64,000 bases of DNA, from NCBI GenBank assembly GCA_028877215.1, contig JAPPFJ010000021.1, positions 1 to 64,000 of the forward strand, read 5' to 3'. The position numbers and the translations under genes were made by a program. The DNA comes from Gemmatimonadota bacterium (GTDB lineage Bacteria > Latescibacterota > UBA2968 > GCA-2709665). Under the pieces are notes generated by a model. That model saw only the letters and a program-made list of their open reading frames with translations, did not search any database and had not been told where the DNA came from. Shown here one piece after another: positions 1-7,095 of this stretch (within the stretch, counting starts at the first letter, position 1; every line of letters starts with the position of its first letter).

Positions 1-107
1 AATCATGGGCTTGATACGAAAGCCCTAAACCGTCCACTGAACCGGGGCAACTCCAATAATGAGCACAGCTACCAGTTGTTCGACTTGGTCGGTGACCTGG
101 TCTGTAT

Positions 108-143
108 CTTGTGGGGTATCTTGTGGGGTGTCTTGTGGGGTGT
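108..143. repeat. Three tandem 12-bp units (cttgtggggtrt)
   Basis: Three direct 12-bp units run head to tail; the first differs from the others by one base near its end. On the minus strand they encode DTPQ three times. Confidence 0.8.
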
Positions 144-173
144 CGTAACCTTTCCCAATAATTTTCAATGACT

Positions 174-209
174 TATCTTGTCCTGTATCTTGTCCCGTAT
201 CTTGTTCCG
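174..209. repeat. Three tandem 12-bp units (tatcttgtyyyg)
   Basis: Three direct 12-bp units with one or two substitutions. They encode DTEQ/DTGQ/DTGQ on the minus strand. They are related in design, but not in sequence, to the units at 108-143. Confidence 0.75.
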
Positions 210-356
210 TCGCGGCGAGTAATGACCGCTCATGCACAGGCGTGAGCAAAGGAAAAAGGAAGAAATAACGGCAAGAGATACAAATTCGAAGAAGAGTCCA
301 CCGTCGGACACTTCTCAAGTGGCGAAATCAACCGTCGATATGCGCGCCACGACGAG

Positions 357-392
357 GGCACCCACAAGGGATGCCCCTACAAATGCAACGAC
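357..392. repeat. Dispersed repeat copy, 'cccacaagggatgcccctacaaatgca' type
   Basis: This short segment closely matches the pair found at 52919-52953 and, inverted, 52998-53024. It lies in a gene-free stretch (319-479) in which I see nothing else that can be supported. Confidence 0.5.
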
Positions 393-479
393 GACGCGGT
401 CTAAAACATTCACTGATTGGTGTCAATACCGTAGATCCGAACTGTGTAACGGATTCACGTCAGGCCGCAGCAACCGGTA

Positions 480-710
480 CTATGAAGGGCGGAGAGGGAC
501 CTCGCGCTCCGTCAGCCTCGACGCAGCGTAGGCCAAGCATTGGTCGATGTCTTGTTGTTCAAGGAAGGGATATGCGTTGAGGATTTCATCATGTGTGCGC
601 CCGGACGCAAGCAGTCCTACGACGGTACCAACCGTGACGCGCAGACCGCGAATGCACGCCTTGCCGCCCATAACCGCTGGATCGATGGAGATCCTTTCGA
701 ACGACTTCAT
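480..710 (-). CDS. DUF433 family protein (antitoxin-type)
   Basis: A 76-residue protein with the DUF433 layout: FERISIDPAVMGGKACIRGLRVTV followed by a short helical part (HDEILNAYPFLEQQDIDQCLAYA). DUF433 proteins are small winged-helix-like proteins that usually act as the antitoxin half of a VapBC-like pair with a DUF5615 PIN-like toxin. The expected partner would follow downstream on the same strand (below 480), but no DUF5615-like frame is visible there, so it appears orphaned. A purine-rich AGAAGGA lies just before the ATG. The nucleotidyltransferase gene ends 75 bp upstream on the same strand. The family call is firm; a working toxin-antitoxin role is not shown. Confidence 0.8.
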   Translation of the reverse strand: MKSFERISIDPAVMGGKACIRGLRVTVGTVVGLLASGRTHDEILNAYPFLEQQDIDQCLAYAASRLTEREVPLRPS

Positions 711-785
711 GATCCTTCTCTTCTTGTGTTCAGACGTGCCGCACCGCCAATCACGCTACTCCTCCTTCTTCCTTCCTTGTACATG

Positions 786-1076
786 TCATACTCTGATCGT
801 CTCCGCCTCGATATATGGACGCAATTCCGTCCGCAACGCTTTGTCCGTGACCAGATCAACGGGACGCTCCAGCAGGTCTTCGATGTAGAACTGAACGCCA
901 AAATACCGTCTTGAAGTCGCCGGCGAGTCGAACCTCACGAGGATGTCTACGTCGCTGTCGCCCGAGGCTTGGTTGCGGACGATTGACCCGAACAGGGCGA
1001 GGTCCACGACACCAAAGCGTTTTGCAAGGATCGCCTTGTGTGCTCGAAGCAGTTTGAGGGTTTCATCTCTGTTCAT
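786..1076 (-). CDS. MNT-type minimal nucleotidyltransferase (MntA-like), apparently orphan
   Basis: A 96-residue minimal nucleotidyltransferase. The signature is G30-S31 followed after ten residues by D42-V-D44, the metal-binding core of the pol-beta superfamily. MntA-type members AMPylate the HEPN toxin encoded next to them and so neutralise it. Usually a HepT (DUF86) or COG2250 gene adjoins on the same strand. Here the next gene downstream is a DUF433 protein, and the nearest HEPN gene is divergent, 323 bp away. An AAAGGATCC sequence upstream of the ATG serves as ribosome binding site. It could pair functionally with the divergent HEPN gene, but that arrangement is not the usual one. Confidence 0.85.
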   Translation of the reverse strand: MNRDETLKLLRAHKAILAKRFGVVDLALFGSIVRNQASGDSDVDILVRFDSPATSRRYFGVQFYIEDLLERPVDLVTDKALRTELRPYIEAETIRV

Positions 1077-1399
1077 TTGTCGGATCCTTTCTGACCCATA
1101 TCCGAGTGAACACCGCCGAAAAGCGTCGAATCGAGATTAAAGTTAAACGTTGGTCTACCTGCCGTCAATCCCTTATGTGTCGAAAAACGCCATGCAAGGC
1201 CGGAGAGCCGATAGAGTCGGCCCAAAACCCCGCTTCCACAAACGGCAGTCGATGCTCGTTTCCCCTTGCTTAAGTTTAGAATTAGGGATATTTTGACTTT
1301 TCCCATAATGGTTCAATGGCATTGCCGCCTTTCGTGGCGAAGTGAAGGCTTGAATTGGTGGTATCGAAGTCCGGAAATAGACAGAGTTGGGGTAACAGG
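1077..1399. other. Divergent intergenic region between nucleotidyltransferase and HEPN genes
   Basis: This 323-bp gap lies between oppositely oriented genes and must hold both promoters. It has one AT-rich patch around 1268-1310. I cannot assign promoter boxes with confidence and see no credible coding sequence. Confidence 0.4.
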
Positions 1400-1801
1400 A
1401 TGACGCAGCGATGGAGAGATTGGCTCGACCAGGCGGAGCACGATTTGGAGCACGCTGCAGCCTCAAAGTGTGACGGCCGTCACGCCTGGGCCTGCTTCGC
1501 TTCGCACCAGGCGGCCGAGAAGGCCGTAAAGGCGCTCCATGTTGCCGGCGGAAAGAGGCTGACAGGCAACGTTATAACCCGCCTCCTGACCGAACTCCCG
1601 GAGACGCCGCCGGAAGATCTCGTCGATAGAGGTCGGGTACTCGACAACTACTATATACCGACGCGTAGTCCCAGGTCGCATGCTGATGGGGCGGCCTATG
1701 AACACTACGGCGCGCTTCAGAGCGAGCAGGGACTGCGTTTTGCCGGTGATATCCTCAAGTACGTCCGTCAGGCACTGGCCGTCGAAGTAGACTGTAACTG
1801 A
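1400..1801 (+). CDS. HEPN domain protein (COG2250 type)
   Basis: A 133-residue all-helical protein starting MTQRWRDWLDQAEHDLEHA, a typical COG2250 HEPN opening, with CFASHQAAEKAVKAL as the second helix. The HEPN catalytic R-x4-H is R89-SPRS-H94 (sequence TRSPRSHADG). HEPN proteins are RNases or RNase-like toxins; many pair with a minimal nucleotidyltransferase in the same operon. None follows here; the closest one is divergent. The start at 1400 is preferred over an in-frame upstream ATG at 1355 because the family normally begins at this point and a purine-rich GGGGTAACAGG precedes it. After the stop comes a long repeat-filled gap. Confidence 0.85.
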   Translation: MTQRWRDWLDQAEHDLEHAAASKCDGRHAWACFASHQAAEKAVKALHVAGGKRLTGNVITRLLTELPETPPEDLVDRGRVLDNYYIPTRSPRSHADGAAYEHYGALQSEQGLRFAGDILKYVRQALAVEVDCN

Positions 1802-2017
1802 AGAGCATGGGCGCTCGTGTGCGGGTCAGGTAGACGAATTCGGTTACAGAATGAGCATCCAAGCAAGAAATCCTATCGAACTCCTCCAGCGCCGGAGACC
1901 CCATATTTCGTCAAAGATTTGGCAGCCTGATATTCGGCTGCCGTTTCTGTTTCGGGATCACTTGGCGCTGCTGACATCTGCTTTGAACGCCAGAACCAGG
2001 CGTCACCGGTTGTCTCG

Positions 2018-2047
2018 TGTAGGGGCGACCGGCCGGTCGCCCCTACA
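2018..2047. repeat. 30-bp perfect palindrome (GGCGACCGGCCGGTCGCC core)
   Basis: Positions 2018-2032 are the exact reverse complement of 2033-2047. Related imperfect copies lie at 2553-2575 and 11030-11053, each next to a copy of the 130-bp palindromic element. As DNA it could form a cruciform; as RNA, a strong hairpin. Confidence 0.8.
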
Positions 2048-2094
2048 AAGGCAACGACAAAACCACCAGGCGCAGCTCTCAGCAGTCAGAAAAA

Positions 2095-2230
2095 GGCGGG
2101 AAGACGTAAGCCGGGAGAAGTGAGAGATAACCTGCCTTGTCAGGATTCGTCTCGTGCCGGAGGCAACGAGGAATATAATATCGGGTAAGGATTTCTTCTC
2201 CCGTCTACCCTCTCACGTCTCACCGTCTTT
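2095..2230 (+). repeat. Palindromic intergenic element, copy R1
   Basis: First copy of a roughly 130-bp family: GGCGGGAAGACGTAAG at the left, a central CCTTGT...GCCGGAGGCAACGAGG stem region, then TTTCTTCTCCCGTCTACCC and TCACGTCTCACCG at the right. The outer arms are near-complementary. It is followed directly by repeat S1. Confidence 0.75.
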
Positions 2231-2413
2231 GGTGACCTCTCTCCCCGGCCCTCTCTCCCGTGGGAGAGAGGGTGCAAGGCTGGACATCGTGTGCCGGGCC
2301 TCTATAGATACTTTGATTGATAGGATATCGCTACCCGGCACATTTGCATGCCCAGTCCATTGCCCCATCACCGTTCCCCCTTCCTCCCAGGAAGGGGGTT
2401 AGGGGAAAGGTCT
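2231..2413 (+). repeat. Second dispersed repeat family, copy S1
   Basis: It starts with a hairpin (CCCTCTCTCCC...GGGAGAGAGG), continues through about 90 bp of moderately conserved sequence and ends with a second hairpin (CCCCCTTCCTCC...GGAAGGGGG). A homologous copy lies at 12511-12694 and a truncated one at 10521-10590. In each case it sits immediately after a palindromic R element. Confidence 0.65.
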
Positions 2414-2418
2414 TAGAA

Positions 2419-2549
2419 GCGGTAAGACGTAAGCCGTTAGACGGGAGAGATAACCTGCCTTGTCAGGCTTCGGCTCGTGCCGGAGGCAAGGAGGAATTCA
2501 ACATCGGGCAAAGATTTCTTCTCCCGTCTTCCCTCTCACGTCTTACCGC
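2419..2549 (+). repeat. Palindromic intergenic element, copy R2 (perfect 12-bp terminal inverted repeats)
   Basis: Left end GCGGTAAGACGT (2419-2430) is the exact reverse complement of the right end ACGTCTTACCGC (2538-2549). The interior matches the family core (CCTGCCTTGTCAGG, then CGTGCCGGAGGCAAGGAGGAA, split here by the family's variable bases). This copy defines the element boundaries best. Confidence 0.85.
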
Positions 2550-2633
2550 ATTTGGGCGACCAGCCGGTCGCACCTACAATAGCAACGCCGCACGCCACAC
2601 CTTTAGTATTGTTACCTCTGAAAGACACATCTC

Positions 2634-3836
2634 ATGCCCATACAAAAACAGGTAAAGATCGGGATCGTGGGGCTGGGGCCTCGGGGCAGGCTGTCGTGGA
2701 TGAAGAACCTGCTGCGAATCAGGACGTGCCGCGTGACGGCCCTGTGCGACAGGGTGGAGGCGCTTGTCGGGCAGGCGTACCGCGAAGCCGGCGATCCGGA
2801 TATCGCGTGCTTTACCGACTATGGCGAGATGCTGGCGAAGGCGGACATCGACGCGGTGGCGATCGTGACGGCGCCGCACGACCAGCCGGACCTGATCTGC
2901 CGGGCGATGGAGGCTGGGAAACACGCGTCCTGCGAAGTGTCGCTGACGTACGATATGGATGACTTATGGCGGGTTGTGGTGGCCGTGGAGCGCAGCGGGC
3001 TGAAGTTTCAGATGGCCGAGCAGGTGATGTATCACCCGTTTGTAAAAGCCTGGCGCAAGCTGGTCGAGGAGGGCGAACTCGGCCACGTCATCTTCGCCCA
3101 GGGGCAGTATCTTCACTGGATGACGCCGGACCGGTTCTGGGTCGATTCCGGGACGGGCGAACGTATCCACCTGGACGATGCCGGGGATCATCCGAGGGCC
3201 GCGAAGAGCAGAATGTGGAACTGGTTTCCGCACCCGATTCTGTACCTGGCCACCGACCTTGGCCCCATCCTGACGGTGCTTCAGGACCGGGTGACGAGGG
3301 TGACCTGCATGGGAACGCGTCAGGAAAGTTATTATTACGAAGGCATCCCGGCGTCGGATATCCAGGTGGCGCTGATGCAGACGGAAAAAGATACGATCAT
3401 CCGGATGGCGGCCGGGTTTACGTACGCGACGCCCAGGGACCATCACTGGTGGCACCTGGAAGGGACCAGGGGAAAGGTGGAGACCGCCCGCTCCGCGGAG
3501 ATATACGGCGGCGGCGGCGGCGTGGACACGCCGAAGATCTGGCTCGAGAGCTCCGGAGAGGAATCGATGCGGGAGGCGGTATGGAGATATTCTCCGGAAG
3601 ACCTTCCCGAGGAGGCCCGGGGCAGCGGGCACGGAAATATGGACTACTTCGCGCTTTCCTCGTTTCTGGACGCCATCCTGGACGATTCGGACCCGCCGCT
3701 GAACGTATACCGGTCGGCGGATCTGACGGCGCCGGCCATTGTGGCCGTGCAGTCCGTGGAGCAGGGGAACGCGTGTCTGGAAGTGCCGGATTTCAGGCCC
3801 TCGGAAAAAAGGAAGGCTGGCAATTTTCCAGTTTAG
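2634..3836 (+). CDS. Gfo/Idh/MocA family oxidoreductase (EKP lysine replaced)
   Basis: A 400-residue NAD(P)-dependent dehydrogenase of the Gfo/Idh/MocA family, probably acting on a sugar or cyclitol in the cytoplasm. The Rossmann motif is G10-IVGLGPRG-R19. After beta-strand VAIVTAP and EAGKH, the place of the EKP catalytic motif reads E101-V-S103, so the lysine that normally aids hydride transfer is missing. The C-terminal domain has DHHWWHLEGTRG, which also occurs (as DHHWWQMIGTKG) in the paralogues at 40207 and 46815. The substrate cannot be read from sequence. It lies alone after a repeat block and starts at ATG 2634 with a weak GAAAG upstream. A gene-free gap follows. Confidence 0.9.
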   Translation: MPIQKQVKIGIVGLGPRGRLSWMKNLLRIRTCRVTALCDRVEALVGQAYREAGDPDIACFTDYGEMLAKADIDAVAIVTAPHDQPDLICRAMEAGKHASCEVSLTYDMDDLWRVVVAVERSGLKFQMAEQVMYHPFVKAWRKLVEEGELGHVIFAQGQYLHWMTPDRFWVDSGTGERIHLDDAGDHPRAAKSRMWNWFPHPILYLATDLGPILTVLQDRVTRVTCMGTRQESYYYEGIPASDIQVALMQTEKDTIIRMAAGFTYATPRDHHWWHLEGTRGKVETARSAEIYGGGGGVDTPKIWLESSGEESMREAVWRYSPEDLPEEARGSGHGNMDYFALSSFLDAILDDSDPPLNVYRSADLTAPAIVAVQSVEQGNACLEVPDFRPSEKRKAGNFPV

Positions 3837-4541
3837 CAAGTCCGCCGTCTGACCCTGTACGTTATGAAAATCCACTGCTGTCCAGGAACCGTGGGATTCT
3901 CAGAGATAGGGGTCGAACAATGGCTACAATTCGCGATCTTGTACGGGTTTTGCCCGGAAGACGGAAACCAGGTTGCCATCGGTGGGTGTTTGTTGTATCG
4001 CATGGCATTCTGAGCGGAGTCGATGAATCTCTCGCCCCGTCCGTCCCACGCTGCAGGCGGACGTGCCGCCTCTCAGGTATCGACACGTGAAAATCGCAAT
4101 GGGATGATCCGATGCTGCAGTAGATCCTTCGTCGGCCTGAAGGCCTCCTCTGGATGACAACGGGAAGCCACGTGCATGACAATCGTCGAACATGTCATTC
4201 TGAGCGCGCTGGCCTCCTCAGGATGACATGTTCTGCAAAGGTGTGAGCCCAGCGTTTCGCCAATCGTTATCGCAAAATATGTCAATCACAGCGCAGCGAA
4301 GAATCTCCCGTATTCTCGATTGTACATGTATTGCATGCCGTATGAAGATGAACTTGTGCGCGGACACATCAGCTGCCTGGAGTCCACCCCAACATGACAG
4401 TCTTCTCGAAGGCACGACCGACTCGTTTCGCCAATAATTGTGGACGATTTTTCCAGCCATTTATTTCGCGATTATCGTAGTGAATCAAATCCGTTTTTGG
4501 ACAGTTTTGATTTAGGCCAAAAACCGGCGGGAGGTAATTCA
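3837..4541. other. Gene-free region with degenerate dispersed repeats
   Basis: About 700 bp without a credible gene. Around 4000-4240 are copies of a short module (CATTCTGAG..., GGCCTCCTC(A/T)GGATGACA) whose minus-strand translation gives CHPEEA- and RPTKDLLQ-like peptides; similar spurious peptides occur in many bacterial genomes as traces of a dispersed repeat. A phrase CGTTTCGCCAAT occurs twice (4252 and 4423). The last 100 bp are AT-richer and probably carry the promoter of the next gene. Confidence 0.45.
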
Positions 4542-5477
4542 ATGCCATCAGATTTTCTGGACCGTCTTAAGGACGGACCGTTACTTTGCGACGGCGGCTA
4601 CTTTCTGGAGCTTGAACGGCGGTGCCTGGGGAGTTTCGCCAAAGGCGTACCCTGGGCCGTATTGGACCACCCCGAGGGCCTGCTCCAATTGCACAGGGAG
4701 TTTGCGCTCGCGGGCGCCGAGGTGCTGCAGGCCATGGCCTGGGGCGTGGGCAGGATGGAACGGGATGAAGAGGTGCACCGTACCGCGGTCGAGCTTGCAC
4801 GGGAGGCCGCCGGACCGGACCGGTTCGTGGCGGGTACGCTCAGCCCCTCCGGAATCGGATCGTACCGGAGGCGGTCGCCCCTTTCCGCGCGGGAAAGGCG
4901 CGAGGCGCAGGCGTTCTTCGAACGGCGGGTGGGACAGCAGACGGCGGCGGGCGTGGACCTGTTCATCGTGGAGACCTTCTACTCGGTGGAAGAGGCATTG
5001 TTGGGCTTGCCCCCCATTAAAGCCGCCGGCGTGCCAGCCGTGGTGGCGTTCACCTATAAGTCGGGGGAGTATACCGCCGACCGGCTTCTGCCGGATGAGG
5101 TCGCGAAGCGGCTCGTGGACGCGGGCGCCGACGTCGTGGGCGTGAATTGCGGGCGGCCGTGGTACCTGTACCGGGATATCATGCGGAAGATGATGGACGC
5201 CGTGTCCGTACCCGTCTGCGCCCAACCCCTGGCTTACGTGCTGGAAAACGGCGCGGAGTATACCCGGGAGATTGCCTCGGGATCCAGCGTGCATTTCGAG
5301 CTCCGCCACCAGCCCAGGCGTGAGATGGCCGACTACGCGAGGGATGCCTGGGATATGGGTGTCGGACTCATCGGCGCATGCTGCGGGGCCCTGCCGTATC
5401 ATATCCGGGCGATGGCGGAGGCGATCGGAAAACCGACGTCGATGCCGGATCAGCCGGGTCCGTATCAACTCCTGTAA
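4542..5477 (+). CDS. Homocysteine S-methyltransferase family protein 1
   Basis: A 311-residue (beta/alpha)8 protein of the Zn-dependent homocysteine/betaine methyltransferase family (MmuM/BHMT-like). These enzymes move a methyl group from an S- or N-methyl donor to a thiol. The three zinc-ligand cysteines are present: C203 in VVGVNCG and C280-C281 in IGACCGA. It keeps the classical GVNC form, unlike its paralogues. The start at ATG 4542 is chosen over an in-frame GTG at 4440 because GGGAGG sits seven bases before it and the protein then aligns with the paralogues (FLDRLKDGPLLCDGG). It is the most divergent of six paralogues in the window. Donor and acceptor are unknown. Confidence 0.85.
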   Translation: MPSDFLDRLKDGPLLCDGGYFLELERRCLGSFAKGVPWAVLDHPEGLLQLHREFALAGAEVLQAMAWGVGRMERDEEVHRTAVELAREAAGPDRFVAGTLSPSGIGSYRRRSPLSARERREAQAFFERRVGQQTAAGVDLFIVETFYSVEEALLGLPPIKAAGVPAVVAFTYKSGEYTADRLLPDEVAKRLVDAGADVVGVNCGRPWYLYRDIMRKMMDAVSVPVCAQPLAYVLENGAEYTREIASGSSVHFELRHQPRREMADYARDAWDMGVGLIGACCGALPYHIRAMAEAIGKPTSMPDQPGPYQLL

Positions 5478-5478
5478 A

Positions 5479-5612
5479 GGCGGTAAGAGGGGAGACGGGA
5501 GACGGGAGAGATTACCTGCCTCGTGACGATTCTTCACGTGCCAAAGGCAAGGAGGAATTTCTCATCTGGCAAGGATTTCATCTACCGTCTTACGTCTTCC
5601 GTCTACCCGATT
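5479..5612 (+). repeat. Palindromic intergenic element, copy R3
   Basis: Family core with CGTGACGATTCTTCACGTG in the middle. Identical over its whole central part to R4, 233 bp downstream, which points to a recent duplication. Confidence 0.75.
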
Positions 5613-5710
5613 TTCTCACCTCTACCCACATCAGGGGAATTCAACTACTGTAAAGGCGGGAAGAGGGGAGACGTGAGAGGGTAGAGAACCACACCCCGCC
5701 CCACCACCAG

Positions 5711-5845
5711 GTGAGAGGGGAGACGTTAGCCGGGAGAGATTACCTGCCTCGTGACGATTCTTCACGTGCCAAAGGCAAGGAGGAATTTCTCATCTGGCAA
5801 GGATTTCATCTACCGTCTTACGTCTTCCGTCTACCCGATTTTCTC
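5711..5845 (+). repeat. Palindromic intergenic element, copy R4
   Basis: Same sequence as R3 from CGGGAGAGATTACC through CTACCCGATTTTCTCACC. The left arm differs (GGTGAGAGGGGAGACGTTAG). Confidence 0.75.
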
Positions 5846-5927
5846 ACCTCTACCCTCTCCCCACATCGAGGGGGGTGGACGTGTGGGGGCGGGGCGGTTT
5901 AATCACTGTCGATAGGAGAGTTGATAT

Positions 5928-6842
5928 ATGCCCGGGAATCTAATGGACATGTTGAACGAAGGGATCGTTCTGGGTGACGGAGGGATGTTCCTGGAGGCGA
6001 ACTGGAGAGGTTACGACGTGCCCGGCATCATCGGCTCCCACCCGGATGCGCTCCAGCAGATCCACCGGGACTTCTACAATTCGGGTTCGGAAGTGCTCCA
6101 GGCGCTGACGTGGTTTACCTCGGGGGCACAACTGGAGGAGAAATACGGTTGGGGAGGCCGTGTGGACGAAATCAACAGGACCGGGATTCGCGCGGCCAAG
6201 GAGGCGTCCGGCTGGGAGGCGCCGGTCGGCGGCTGTCTCGTCACCACGATGAAGGGCTCCCGGTTGGGAGACAGGGCTTACAATCCGGAGGATCCTTCGT
6301 CGGGCGCCCGCGCGCAGGCCGAATGGGAAGAGCAGATCGCGATTCTCGTCGACGCCGGCGCCGACTTTCTGATTCCGGAGACGTTTTCCCGTCTGGACGA
6401 GATGCGGCTGTGCGTGGAAAGCTGCAAGAAGACCGGCCTGCCGACGATGGCGCTTATGGGCATCGGAAGCAAAAAGCAGACACGGGACGGCGCCAATGCG
6501 GCGGAATGCGCCCGCACTCTCGTGGACGACGGCGCGGATATCGTGGGGACCGTCTGCATCGGGGACCCGGACCAGATGCTGCCGACGGCGCTCGAGATGC
6601 GGGAAGCGGTGGACGTGCCGATCGCCTGCCAGCCCAAGGGATTCAGGCAAGTGGCGGATACCGAAGGCGTCAGCTATGCCGTCCGCCGTCACCGCAACGG
6701 CGTCACGCCCGACGAGATGGCGGCGTTCGCGCTGAACGCGAGGGCGGAAGGGATCAACTTCGTGGGGTGCTGCTGCGGCGCGGGGCCATCCCACGTCCGT
6801 GCGATGGCCGAGGCGCTGGGGAAGCCGGTGCGGACCGGGTAA
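5928..6842 (+). CDS. Homocysteine S-methyltransferase family protein 2 (tandem duplicate)
   Basis: A 304-residue member of the Zn-dependent methyltransferase family. Conserved points: LGDGGM (15-20), IPETF (149-153), C210 in IVGTVCIG and C282-C283 in FVGCCCGAG, which has an extra cysteine at 281. The first ligand lies in GTVC rather than the usual GVNC, a variant shared with the copy at 7096. The two proteins are the same length and differ at only a small share of positions, so this is a recent tandem duplication. A clear AGGAG precedes the ATG. Substrate unknown; a thiol or corrinoid-independent methyl transfer is the family expectation. Confidence 0.85.
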   Translation: MPGNLMDMLNEGIVLGDGGMFLEANWRGYDVPGIIGSHPDALQQIHRDFYNSGSEVLQALTWFTSGAQLEEKYGWGGRVDEINRTGIRAAKEASGWEAPVGGCLVTTMKGSRLGDRAYNPEDPSSGARAQAEWEEQIAILVDAGADFLIPETFSRLDEMRLCVESCKKTGLPTMALMGIGSKKQTRDGANAAECARTLVDDGADIVGTVCIGDPDQMLPTALEMREAVDVPIACQPKGFRQVADTEGVSYAVRRHRNGVTPDEMAAFALNARAEGINFVGCCCGAGPSHVRAMAEALGKPVRTG

Positions 6843-6859
6843 ATCTGGGGAGGACCTCA

Positions 6860-6900
6860 TGAGCCGGATGGACGCCGTGTCCGTATCAACTACTGTAAAG
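6860..6900 (+). other. Duplication scar: first 12 bases of the transglutaminase gene joined to older sequence
   Basis: After the stop of the methyltransferase, TCTGGGGAGGACCTC and ATGAGCCGGATG repeat what lies at 8012-8038 before and into the transglutaminase-like gene. The match then breaks. What follows (GTCCGTATCAACTACTGTAAAGGCGG) resembles the 3' end of the methyltransferase at 4542 (5459-5483). This is the junction expected of a tandem duplication of about 1.17 kb. Confidence 0.75.
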
Positions 6901-7034
6901 GCGGGTAGACGTAAGACGTAAGAGGGTAGAGATCACCTGCCTTGTGAGGATTCTTCACGTGCCGGAGGCAGGAAGTAACAACATATCAGGCAAGGATATC
7001 TTCTCCCGTCTACCCTCTCACCTCTACCCACATC
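6901..7034 (+). repeat. Palindromic intergenic element, copy R5
   Basis: GCGGGTAGACGTAAGACG at the left, central TGCCTTGTGAGG and GTGCCGGAGGCAGG, and CTTCTCCCGTCTACCCTC at the right. It fills most of the 253-bp gap between the two duplicate methyltransferase genes. Confidence 0.75.
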
Positions 7035-7095
7035 AAGGGAATGGGGACGTGTGGGGGCGGGGGAATTCAACTTCTGTAGAGAGGAGAATTGAGAT

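Larger units (their letters stand above)
25..318 (-). pseudogene. Remnant of a repeat-rich C-terminal region, possibly of an AlbA/COG2865-type ATP-binding regulator
   Basis: The reading frame encodes a Q/D/T-rich stretch: three DTxQ-type units from 12-bp repeats at 174-209, three DTPQ units from 12-bp repeats at 108-143, then TDQVTDQVEQLV. Such xDQVxDQV linkers precede the C-terminal winged helix of COG2865-type (AlbA-domain) putative regulators. Here only the linker-like part is present. The 97-residue frame has no recognisable domain before it and stops about 17 residues after it, so I read it as a decayed fragment rather than a working gene. It could also be chance coding of a minisatellite. 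There is no clear ribosome binding site. Confidence 0.3.
1802..2633. other. Gene-free repeat block between HEPN and Gfo/Idh genes
   Basis: These 832 bp hold the 30-bp palindrome, then palindromic element R1, repeat S1, element R2 and another GCGACC/GGTCGC palindrome just before the Gfo/Idh gene. The open frames here have repetitive composition and no recognisable domain, so I do not call genes. Confidence 0.6.
5478..5927. other. Intergenic gap with two copies of the palindromic element
   Basis: This 450-bp gap is almost filled by elements R3 and R4, which share a block of more than 100 identical bases. The last 40 bp carry the AGGAG ribosome binding site of the next gene. No coding sequence is supported. 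Confidence 0.6.

Noticed and set aside
1073..1306. A 77-residue minus-strand frame overlapping the nucleotidyltransferase start by ATGA
   Set aside because: It matches no family, has no ribosome binding site, and lies in a divergent promoter region. The overlap is probably chance.
2964..3875. Long minus-strand frames opposite the Gfo/Idh and methyltransferase genes (for example 303 and 331 residues)
   Set aside because: They are His/Arg/Pro-rich shadows of GC-rich genes with no domain, and the opposite strand encodes clear enzymes.
4073..4285. Minus-strand frame with CHPEEA / RPTKDLLQ peptides
   Set aside because: This is a translation of a dispersed repeat seen in many genomes, not a gene.
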